A stretch of DNA of 15,663 bases from positions 1,835,774 through 1,851,436 of the forward strand of contig PJRA01000196.1 of the NCBI GenBank assembly GCA_016987375.1, in the 5' to 3' direction. Source of the DNA: Brachionus koreanus (taxonomy: Eukaryota > Rotifera > Eurotatoria > Ploima > Brachionidae). The notes under the pieces were generated by a model that made no database searches, was not told the origin of the DNA, and worked only from the letters and a program-made list of their open reading frames with translations. Shown one piece after another: positions 1 to 8,500 of this stretch (position 1 is its first letter; each line of letters starts with the position of its first letter). The position numbers and the translations under genes were made by a program.

Positions 1-80
1 AAACGGGCCAGAGTCCGCCCGTAATAAACTGTCCGTTTGATACGGTCACGGTCATAGTTTTGAAAAATTTTGGCCCGTTT
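1..80. repeat. 10-bp inverted repeat at the left edge of the window
   Basis: AAACGGGCCA at 1-10 is exactly complementary to TGGCCCGTTT at 71-80. The octamer ACTGTCCG occurs at 28-35 and again at 81-88. This stretch is clearly richer in G+C than its surroundings. It could be the end of a larger transposon cut by the window edge, possibly the one that carried the integrase remnant further right, but no second end is visible. The base pairing is seen directly; the transposon reading is inference. Confidence 0.4.
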
Positions 81-317
81 ACTGTCCGCTTGCACGGACA
101 CCAACACTATAAACATGTAAAATATACTTTTATTTGGTTTATCTAACTAAAATTACGTTACTAATTCACTGCTTTTTTAGATATAATTTTATTTCAACTT
201 ATATATCTAATTACGCTGTTCCTATAATTACGTTGTATACGCATCAAATTTTATTCTGAAAAATGATTTTGACTTGATCGAAAAAACACGAATTACGCAA
301 AAACAAATAGATTATTT

Positions 318-719
318 AATCAAAATGTTGGAAACCAAAAATACGAAAGCCAAAGGTTATTATTAATATAGGAAGCAATATGAAGTATTATTTTAGAGGT
401 AAAAAACTATCTTTTTAAGTTAGGTTGTAGAGCAGGTGTTCTTGATACTTTTGTAGCATGCAATTGTATCGAAAAAACTAATTTAGTTACTGAATTCAAT
501 CAAGAATTCGTACCAAAAGATAAAAAGGGGGATTTTATTAAAGTTAGCGCAAGAGAAGCAGTTAGACTTCTCTCAGGAGGTCACGGGCAAGGCTTTTTAA
601 AATGCTCTTGTACTGGAGAGTGTGCAACGATGAGATGCTCCTGTCGTAAAGCAGAGTTAAATGTAGTTCCAAATGTCATGCAAAAATGTTTCAATCTAAG
701 AATTGTGACTAAAACGTGA
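318..719 (+). pseudogene. decayed KRBA2-like integrase, C-terminal fragment
   Basis: From about 399 to 665 one frame reads as a Cys-rich C-terminus: LGCRAGVLDTF, then SAREAVRLLSGGHGQGFLKC, then CSCTGEC and CSCRKAEL. This pattern (R/HG-L, SLREAA-like, GQGFKKCxC, CxCRxxG) is typical of the C-terminus of KRAB-A domain-containing protein 2-like proteins, an integrase-type family of transposon origin. Just after CRKAEL the frame slips by one base. The neighbouring frame then continues with the expected KCSSKCHAK and stops at 710-712, while the original frame runs on to 717-719. A short piece upstream (325-363, KMLETKNTKAK) fits the domain preceding it but lies in another frame and ends in a stop at 364. 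The integrase core with its catalytic D,D,E residues is absent. The fragment is therefore non-functional. Family assignment is from motif memory, not a search. Confidence 0.55.
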
Positions 720-820
720 ATTTGAATTTGTTTAATTTTTTATTAATTTTTGAATTTTTTTTTTATTGATTTCAAATAAATAAATTTAGTTTTTTTAAAT
801 TCTTTTATTTATTTAATAAT

Positions 821-848
821 TTGCCAAATGCCAAGTAACTTTTGGCAA
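821..848. repeat. short stem-loop (TTGCCAAA / TTTGGCAA)
   Basis: An 8-bp perfect inverted repeat with a 12-nt loop lies in the AT-rich spacer between the integrase remnant and the MITE. It has no attached gene. It may be part of a transposon end or chance. Confidence 0.3.
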
Positions 849-933
849 TTAACAAAATACTAAGTTTATATATTGACATGTCATTTTACAAATTGACATA
901 TTTTACATATCCAATTAATATTTTAGTATTTAA

Positions 934-1148
934 CACTAGAAAGCCCGGCTGATTTCTCATAAAAATTTCAAATAAAGTTATAAAGATAAATTAAACATTT
1001 TCTTTGAAAATTTATTCATTTTCTAAAAAATTAAAATCAAGATTTTTAGCTTATAAAGATCATTTTTTAAAATTTTATTTATATGTGATAAAATCAAAGT
1101 TTTAATTTTTCAAAAAGGGGTCTAAAAAACCCCTCGGGCGTTCTAGTG
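934..1148. mobile_element. piggyBac-type MITE, 215 bp, TTAA-flanked
   Basis: Both ends are flanked by TTAA (930-933 and 1149-1152), the target-site duplication of the piggyBac superfamily. The terminal inverted repeats read CACTAGAAAGCCCGG at the left and, on the opposite strand, CACTAGAACGCCCGA at the right. That is 13 of 15 identical, and over the outermost 14 bases plus TTA of the target site 16 of 17 match. The interior is AT-rich, has no open reading frame, and contains a stem-loop near the right end (AGGGG...CCCCT, about 1116-1134). The short non-coding interior, matched termini and exact TTAA duplication make it a non-autonomous element that would need a transposase supplied elsewhere. 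The low divergence of its ends suggests a younger insertion than the other remnants here. Confidence 0.8.
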
Positions 1149-1151
1149 TTA

Positions 1152-2912
1152 AGCATTAGTTGTTGTAAATTTTAGAACACTTATTCTTTTTTTTTCATTT
1201 TTGTTTTTCTTTATTATATTTTTCATGTATCTCTTACCAGTAGATGTGGTCGTTCTATTAAATAAATATTATTGAATTCAATTTATATCTATTGTTTAAT
1301 TTAATTGAGTATAAGCATCTCAGTGGCGAATAAGAAGGTTTATTACAAATATTCAAAATATTTAAATTCAAATTTGAAGTTAATAACTATAATAACATTA
1401 ATAATTTTCCAAAAAAAATATGACTTATATGCTTTTCAGCATAAAACTCTCGCTAGAATGTTTTTCTTTGTCTATAAAACATTTTTTTTTACTTGAAAAT
1501 TTAAGAAAGAAATTAAAGAAAAATGACCCAAGAAATTTAAAATCCAATTTTAAGCAATAGCGGTAATCTGTTCGAACCAAAGTCAAAAACAGCTAATGGT
1601 GAATAAACCTTTGAATATTTTTATAAAAGACTGATGAATAGATTTAAGAGATAAATATTAAGTTTTTAACATTAAAGCTTTCTATAATCATCACTATCAA
1701 TTTGATTTGTACAGATTTTGAAAAAAATATAAAAAACAAATAAAAAAATTTAATTTAAATGTTTTAATTTTTTACTTTTTTAACTTATTTTTATTCTAAA
1801 TCTTAAAAAAATTAAATAAATGAAGTGTTTATAAGTCATAAATGATATGGACACTGTTGATTAACCTTGAAATTGAAGATTACATCGATCGATACAATTT
1901 ACAGAACAAATTTTGAACCTTAGATAAAAAAAAATTATGTAAATTAAAAATTCTTAGTTGTGTTTTTTAAAATCCTGTAAATATCAAAATTTGACTATCA
2001 AAATCTGTCATAAAAAATAATATCTAAATACCATCAAAAGTCAATTAATTATGTGAATATTTTTAAATCTAAATTTCTCTCTAAATTTTGTTATTTTTAA
2101 ATTTCAATATTGAATATTCATTATTTTCACCTTTTGATTAGAAAATTTTTTTTTTAAATTAAATTTTTTTTAATTAAAAAAGATATAGAATCAATATTTT
2201 CATCAACAATTTTAATAGCAATCAGTAAAACACGGCCAAGGGGTAAATATTTTCATTTGACGTAAAAAGTAATAAAATCTTGATGCAATGATAGAGTTGC
2301 TGGTCAGTAAATACAGTTAAGTGTGGAAAATGGTCAGTAATTACAGTAAAGCGGAATTTGGCTTACAACCGAAAATAAAACACTTTGTTCAAAAAAGAAA
2401 ACATCTTTCAAAATCAAAGCATATTTTGAGTCATTAATTGATAGCTTAGGTTCAATTGAGAATGAAATCTGAGGTCTAATGGTTAAACAAAAAAACATCT
2501 TCGATTATTCCAGAATAAAAATATATTTTTTTTTATTTTTCATTATTAGTTCTTTTTATTTAACGTTTTTATTTTAATAAAAAAAATTTTTTTGTCATTA
2601 TATATTTATTGTATAAACATTGTATGAAGTATAAATTGTTGTAAAAAGAACTCGTAATAAACTAGTCAATAAAGATTTATTAAGACAGTTTTTTCTTTTA
2701 TATTTTATATTTAAATTGATTTTGATTAAAATAATTTTATTTTTTTTTATTGAAAAAAAAAATTATGGTGAATCTTTTTCACCAAATTAATCTAAATTTT
2801 CACTTTTTTTGATGATTATTTTTTTTTGTATTTGAAGATATAATAAATATCACCAAAAAATGATAGAAGCTAAAAAATTCTTAAAAATTTCTTTGATTTA
2901 AAATAAAAAATA
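1152..2912. other. AT-rich intergenic DNA without a recognisable gene
   Basis: Long runs of A and T and frequent stops in all frames; no splice-linked coding blocks were found. A stretch at 1541-1654 reads with one internal stop as a coding-like fragment (NPILSNSGNLFEPKSKTANG, then TFEYFYKRLMNRFKR). It may be a decayed transposon piece but is not recognised. The remainder looks like ordinary spacer, apart from the tandem pair at 2301-2360. Confidence 0.5.
2301..2360. repeat. two diverged 30-bp tandem units
   Basis: TGGTCAGTAAATACAGTTAA (2301-2320) recurs 30 bp later as TGGTCAGTAATTACAGTAAA (2331-2350), 18 of 20 identical. The last 10 bp of each unit no longer match. Only two copies are present. 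Origin unknown. Confidence 0.55.
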
Positions 2913-2922
2913 TTTATTTATT
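2913..2922 (-). terminator. poly(A) signal of the zinc-finger gene
   Basis: Two overlapping AATAAA hexamers on the minus strand (2913-2918 and 2917-2922, seen as TTTATT on plus) lie about 47-56 nt past the zinc-finger stop codon. This is a usual 3'UTR distance. In DNA this AT-rich, AATAAA also arises by chance. Confidence 0.45.
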
Positions 2923-2968
2923 TTTTTGTTTAACAAGACAAAGTTTTAAAATTTAATGCAAAACCATT

Positions 2969-3810
2969 TTAAAAATATAAAGTATCTTCATTCAAAAACA
3001 TCTCAAAATTTTGATTGGAAAAACTATAAGAACAACTTGTGTCGTTAAAATTGTCTTGCTTTTTTAAATAAAAATTTGACTTTATTCTATTGACTGTTTG
3101 GTCGTATTCGGTATCAAACTCCTCATTAGAATCATTATCGTTCTCTTCTTCACTGCTTATTTCTTCCAAGTCTTTTAGACTGATAACAACATCTTTTTTG
3201 CCACACCGGTGCATTTTGTCCATATGCTCATCTAGCTTTTGTTTGGTGGTCAATTTACGATTACAAATAAAACACGGAAACCTTTCGTTTTTGTGCTTGG
3301 TCCTAGTAAAAAATAATCAAATTAAAATAAAAAAATTTAAAAAAAATAATTTTACCTGACATGAACGCTTAAATTACCTTTATACAAAAATGACTTATCA
3401 CACAAATTACATTTAAATCTCTGGCGTTTTTCCTCATGAACACTCAAATGGGTTCTGAGGTAGTGTTTTTCATTAAACCGTTGGTCACAAATAGGACAAA
3501 CATAATCTATACATAAAAAAAAAAAGTAAAATTTTCATTTTTTTCAAATAAATAAACAAAACCTCCATGAATTTTTTCATGTATTCTCAATTTTTTGATG
3601 CTGCTAAATTTGGCCTGGCATATGGGACATTCGGGTTCAATTTTTGTATGCACATAGAACAAATGGTGATGCAGTTCTAATCGCTTTGAAAATGTTTGGC
3701 CGCAATTCTCAAAATTGCACTTAACAACAAAAAAATTCTATAAATTAAATTTAACAAAAAATTTTTGTAATTACTTTAAATATTTCTGATTCATCATCGT
3801 TTTCAGTCAT
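2969..3810 (-). CDS. five-finger C2H2 zinc-finger protein, TFIIIA-like
   Basis: Four exons on the minus strand: 3810-3775, 3737-3563, 3506-3356 and 3302-2969. Introns are 37, 56 and 53 nt, all GT...AG, and phases agree throughout, giving 231 aa. The start is the only ATG opening the frame (MTENDDESEIFK). Five C2H2 fingers follow: KCNFENC...H...H (about residues 18-42), CPIC...H...H (50-70), YVCPIC...H...H (73-93), KCNLC...H...H (100-121) and CFIC...H...H (129-150). A Ser/Asp/Glu-rich acidic tail (about 160-190) and an aromatic C-terminus come after. Finger 1 has the CxxxxC spacing, and fingers 3-4 are joined by HEEKRQRFKC. This layout, with a basic linker, resembles the C-terminal fingers of transcription factor IIIA, but only five fingers are present against nine in TFIIIA. 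It probably binds nucleic acid in the nucleus. Exact identity is uncertain; a generic C2H2 factor is the alternative. Confidence 0.85.
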
Positions 3811-4027
3811 TCTTATTTTCGGATAACCTCAAAATCCAAAAATATAAATAGAAAAAAATATATTCAATATATTTTTTATTTAATTCTTCTAATTTCAAAT
3901 ATTGTTGAAATTCAAAATATTCACATAGTACAAAATAATTTGTCTTTATTTTGTTTTTTCCTTTTAAAAAACTAAACTTTTTTAATTATTTTTTAGCTAA
4001 AAATTTTATTTCGAAATATTTCAAAAA
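3811..4027. promoter_or_regulatory. head-to-head intergenic region, likely shared promoter
   Basis: Only 217 bp separate the start codons of the zinc-finger gene (minus) and TMEM256 (plus), so both core promoters must fit here. The stretch is A/T-rich with several TATA/AAATAT-like words, but no single box stands out. A TTTTTTAG at about 3989-3996, some 30 nt before the TMEM256 ATG, resembles a 3' splice site and could mark a 5'UTR intron or a trans-splice acceptor. Promoter function is inferred from geometry alone. Confidence 0.5.
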
Positions 4028-4632
4028 ATGTCAGACATTCTGAACGCAATTGTTGTTAACCCGGTAAAGAAAATAGGTTCAATATTTACTGGATCATCGT
4101 CGAGCAAGACTGAGACAGTAGAAAAAGTGATAATTAAACATGAGTATGAGAAGTTGCCGGTTTTGGGCTTCAAAAATTTGGCAAAGTCTTCAAGAGTGTT
4201 TATGAGATTGGCAGCGTTGAGCGGCGCAGCAGCAGTAGTGGCCAGCGCATACGGAAGTCATGGTACGACATTTTTTTTGTCTTGAACCATTAATTTTATT
4301 TGAATCAATTAGTTTTTAATAAAAGACAAGAGACCACCAAAGACATGAGAGAACTGTACTTCACTGCCCAATACTATCATCTTGTGCATTCAGTAGCTTT
4401 GCTTGGCGTGCCTTTTGTCAGCCGACCTAAAATAGTAAAATAAAATTATGAATCAAATTTTTTTTAAACCAAAATGTTTTATTCAAAGACTGGTCTATTG
4501 CTTAGTAGTGGTATAATGCTTTTCTGTGGCACTATGTATTACCATGCTTTGACCAAAGACAATCGACTTCGATTCTTGACTCCGTATGGCGGCTTTTGTC
4601 TAATTGCCGGATGGCTTAGTGTTCTATTCTAA
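4028..4632 (+). CDS. TMEM256: TMEM256 homologue (DUF423 membrane protein)
   Basis: Exons 4028-4262, 4331-4434 and 4489-4632, with introns of 68 and 54 nt. Phases agree and the product is 160 aa. Family landmarks are clear and in order: RLAALSGAAAVVASAYGSH (about 60-78), the YHLVHSVALLGVP stretch (about 94-107), TGLLLSSGIMLFCGTMYYHAL (114-134) and LTPYGGFCLIAGWLSVLF (143-160). These align along the whole of vertebrate TMEM256, including ALSGAA, HSLALLGVP, GLLLASG and the GG...GWL end. Four hydrophobic segments match the expected topology. The protein is about 50 residues longer than the roughly 113-aa human form, through a hydrophilic N-terminal extension (MSDILNAIVVNPVKK...). The first junction uses an unusual acceptor, ACAAG|AGACC, which restores the frame as SHE. 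Molecular function in this family is not well defined. The gene lies between the zinc-finger gene (divergent) and MED25 (same strand). Confidence 0.93.
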
Positions 4633-4666
4633 AAGACCAAATTTTACACTTAAAACTTGAACTTTA

Positions 4667-4672
4667 AATAAA
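4667..4672 (+). terminator. AATAAA poly(A) signal of TMEM256
   Basis: AATAAA lies 35 nt after the TMEM256 stop codon, followed by T-rich DNA. It sits only about 125 nt before the MED25 start, so processing of the first transcript and the beginning of the second must be closely coupled in space. Confidence 0.65.
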
Positions 4673-4784
4673 TAATTTTTTTTTTTAATTTCTTTTTTTT
4701 TTTCTAAAAAAAAAGTTATTTGTTTTTGGTTGTGAAAAACCAATTTTTTTTTTCAAATTAAAAATTTTCTCAGCTAAATTTTTG

Positions 4785-4796
4785 CCTATTTCTAGA
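4785..4796 (+). promoter_or_regulatory. splice-acceptor-like site just before the MED25 start
   Basis: CCTATTTCTAG ends one base before the ATG at 4797. TTTCTAG is a good 3' splice site and matches the pyrimidine+AG form of several introns in this window. No upstream 5'UTR exon is obvious in the 164-bp gap after TMEM256. The site could be the acceptor of a very short 5'UTR intron or of a spliced leader added in trans. Use of the site is inference. Confidence 0.35.
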
Positions 4797-5524
4797 ATGC
4801 AATCTCGGCAAAAACAAAATCCGACCGACGTTATGTTCTTGATCGAGTCTTCCTCGATGATAGGTGTCTGCTTTGACTTAATTTTAGAAAATCACATAAA
4901 GCCACTATTGCAGTAATTCAACTAAGACTGCTTAATCAAAAAGAATATATTTTTTCTCTAAGTTTTTTTTATGACATGCCAATTACTGAAGATTTGGGTA
5001 TTTCCAAGGATGTGAGTACAATTTTTATTTTTTCCTAAATAATTATTTTATTTATACTTTACTATTTCAGCTTAGACGTGATGTTTTTTCGGCTATTAGC
5101 TACAAGGATATAGCCAGCACGCCAAATTCAATATGTAAAATAATAAATCCAATTTCAAATGCAAAGCATTTTTTGGAAAAAATTGAAAACGGAATTGAGT
5201 ACTCTAATTTAGGAGAAAAATCAATTTATTTTAAATAAATTTATTAGATTTTGTTGTCATGATGAAGGCTTTCATTTGGCTGAAGCAATTGCCATGTGCT
5301 TAGAAATATTTGAAGACTTGGATAAAAAAAGAGATAAACAACAGTAAGGTTAGCTCATTTATTCAAATAAAATTTTAGTTTGATTTTTTAGAATTGATAG
5401 ACACAGCCAAAAACGACACATAGTCTTGATAGCTTGTCAAAAGCCTTTTGATGACATACCCATATTTGAGTCCAATATTTATAAAGGACTAAAATTGGAC
5501 GAAATATTACAAAATCTGCTAAAA
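4797..5524 (+). CDS. MED25: MED25 exons 1-4: VWA domain
   Basis: ATG 4797 opens MQSRQKQNPTDVMFLIESSS, equivalent to the first VWA strand of MED25. In that frame the next helix, GVCFDLILENHIKPLLQ, fits family GxYFExLRxxYLLPAIEYF, but a TAA follows at 4914. The continuation (LLNQKEYIFSLSFFYDM) is in another frame. Skipping 14 nt (4913-4926, itself GT...AG) or a 50-nt GTGTCT...TTGCAG intron (4864-4913) both restore frame; the latter loses the helix. Further on, exon 2 (5071-5198) ends FLEKIENGIE. Exon 3 (5248-5343) reads FCCHDEGFHLAEAIAMCLEI then FEDLDKKRDKQ. Exon 4 (5392-5524) reads IDRHSQKRHIVLIACQKPF up to LDEILQNLLK. Introns are 59, 49 and 48 nt. The domain is divergent and shorter in its first loop than human or fly MED25. 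Confidence 0.8.
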
Positions 5525-8500
5525 GTAAATAAATATATTATTATTGTTTTTGTGGCGTTGAGAGTCTTTGATCAAATTAAAACGATCAGGGTCTAATCGT
5601 TTATGTGAACCATAGCTAACCTATTATGGGAACACTTCTTGTTTTCGAGTTTTGTAAACTATTATTTACTATTATTTATTAAGTAGGTGCGTATCTTCAC
5701 AAAATGTATGAAATAGTCATTTTCTTTTTCAATAAAACTTTTTTTTCCTTATTCACTTGTTGTGGAACATCCCAGTCAATTCAAGTTTGATGTTGCATCA
5801 ATGAAAAAAAAAAATCATCGAGTTTTCATCGATGAGGAGTGAGCAATTTGATAATGTTTCATCGCTGAAAATTAAAAATTTCATCGGTTTTTAATTATTT
5901 TTTTTTCAAATTAAAACAAGGAGTGGGGACTTCGTCACCTTCGTCAACTTGAAAAGTTGTTTTCTTTAAGTAAAACAAATTTTAACTACATTGAATATTA
6001 AAAGATTAATCACCATTAAAATTTAACTTGTGGTATTTTTTTGGAATCTTAATTTTAAAAGAAAAAGTCTTAATTAGTATCTAAAAAAAACTATAAATGA
6101 ATAAGTTTTCTATTTTATATTAAAACTGTCTTTTTTAAGAAACTTAGTTCTAATTTGAATTAAGATACGATCTATCTAATAACCGTAAATCTTTAAAGAT
6201 TTTTTAATTAATAACTTTGCCTCATTCTATTTCAGGAAGTTGTCATTTTTTATACCTATATCTCGGGATTTTTTAGCAAATAGATTTAACTTTTGTAAAT
6301 ATTTATGTCGCCTAATCAAAAGATCTGTTTTTTAGTTCAAAAAAATTTTTTAATGAATCATTTTCTATTTAATTAATTTTGTTACCTTATCCATGCGGAG
6401 CATCTTTTAATTAAAATGTTTATAAACTTTAAAGCCTCATTCTTTTTAATTCTCAATTTTTAAATATATCTAAATATATTCAATAATTTAAAGATTTTGA
6501 TTATTTTATAATTTTAAAATTCTAATTTATAGAATATACTCAATAAGAGAATATGATTTTTACTTTTATAACATTTTTCGGGAGTTAAATTTTGCGCTAT
6601 TAAACTAATTTTTTAAATTAAAAATCCTTTAACTTGCATTTTATTATTATTTATATATACAATAAATTAATTTTTTTGAATTGATGTCTAATGACTTGGC
6701 GCCTATTTTGAATAAATTTGAAAACTTTTAATCAAAAAAGACTGTTGCTATATTTATTTAATTAATAAACAGTAAAGAACTAGATCCTCCTAACCTCATA
6801 TACAAATCTTTTAACATGGCGAAGATTTTTTCTCCAGTACAACCATTGTAAAAAAAAGTATTTTATAAAAATAGTTGTGAATAAAATTATTCATTAATTT
6901 TTTATTAACAAATTTAAATTTTTTACAAATTTAATATAAACTAGAAGACCCATCAGTCAAAAATTGTTTAAAAATTGACAGAGAAATTTTTTTTCAAAAT
7001 TTATTTTCTCTTCAATTACAATTTGTTAGTCTGGAGAATTTATCTATAGGTGTTTCAGATCTTTTGGTTTGGTTTGCTTGTCGTGTCAACATATACGCGT
7101 GAATAATTTTAATATATCCAACATTCCATGGGAAAACTATTCCTTTCATATTTAATAAGCGTGGGAGAATTATTCCTTTTCATGGTTAATTTTTTAGCTA
7201 AGAATTTCACACATTTGATTTTTAAATAGTAAGAAATTGGCGGAAATATACAATCTATTTAAGTAAATATTACAAATACTATGATTACAAATATGTAAAA
7301 ATTTTAATCGGGTAAATTTAAGTATAATCGTAGCAACAAATTCAAAATTAAAATAGTTAATATACAAAACTAAAATAAAATAAGTTTAGTTTTAACATAT
7401 TTTTAAAATTAGAAATAAAATTCTGGGCATGTTTATTCAATTACCCGATTTAAATATAATTTTTATAGTTTATTTATGTGATAAAGCAACATATTTGTAG
7501 ATATTAGAGTGGTTTTAATAGCCAACTTAATAATAAGCATTTAGTCATTACAATTTTTCACAATTTTAAAATATAAATTTTCACTTACGTCTTTTTTTGA
7601 CATTTTATAAATATAGTTGTGAATAGAGAGAGCTACAAAATTTGACAATAATTAAAACTTTCAATGCAAAAAAAATTTGATTCACTATTTCGTAAACAAA
7701 AAAATTAAGTGAACTAATAATTCTCAATTTCAATTAAAAATTGTTCAACAATTTAAACAATTTTTAAGCTTTTTAAATTGTAGAACAATGTTTAGACTTC
7801 TTGATCAATAAATAAAAAGACTTTGCTTTAAAAATGTTTTATTTAGAATCCTAATTTAATAATAAAAATAATGGTTTATGTTCTAAGTAAATAAATGTTA
7901 GTGGTGTCTGCAGTTAAGCTAACAAATAGTAAGAACTAGAGAAGATATTTAGAGCGATGTCAAGACACGGGTCTCAACAATTTCAAAAATATTTTTAGAA
8001 AAGAAAAATCTTTAATTTTATTACCTTGTTTAAACTCCCTTGTCAAGCTAAAATGCAAAAATTCAAGAAAATAATCAATAAAAAAATGAAATCAAACTAG
8101 AAAAAAAAATTTTCATTTCTAACTTGATTTACTGGTACTTAGATTAACGAACGGGTGTGCAAAGTTTCTATAAAAAAGATTATAAACAGCTAAATAAGAT
8201 GGTCACTAATTTTATAGATTAGTATATTTTATCCAAAGTTTACATTGAATATTTTAATTTTTGGAATTTTGAGAAATCAAATTAAAGAAGAAAATTATTA
8301 GTATTTTAAAAATAATCGATAAAAAATTTTAAATAATTTGTGTTGAAAAAATAATTTAATTTAGCTTTATTTGTTATAAAACCGATGAGCATTTTTCCGT
8401 GTGTTCTTAGTCTTTTTTTACTTAGAGCTATTTTTTAAATAAAAATTTATACTCTAATTTTAACACTTTTTTTAAACTAAAATAGCTGAAAATTAAAAAT

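Noticed and set aside
1305..1496. 63-codon open frame on the plus strand
   Set aside because: No ATG at its start, composition equals the AT-rich spacer (Lys/Ile/Phe/Leu only), and no splice-linked partners. Treated as chance.
1570..1578. GTTCGAACC, resembling the T-arm of a tRNA
   Set aside because: No T-stem, anticodon arm or acceptor stem can be paired around it; it is only a palindromic word.
3090..3359. 89-codon open frame on the plus strand
   Set aside because: Antisense shadow of the last exon of the zinc-finger gene; its Ser/Leu-rich protein mirrors the acidic tail codons.
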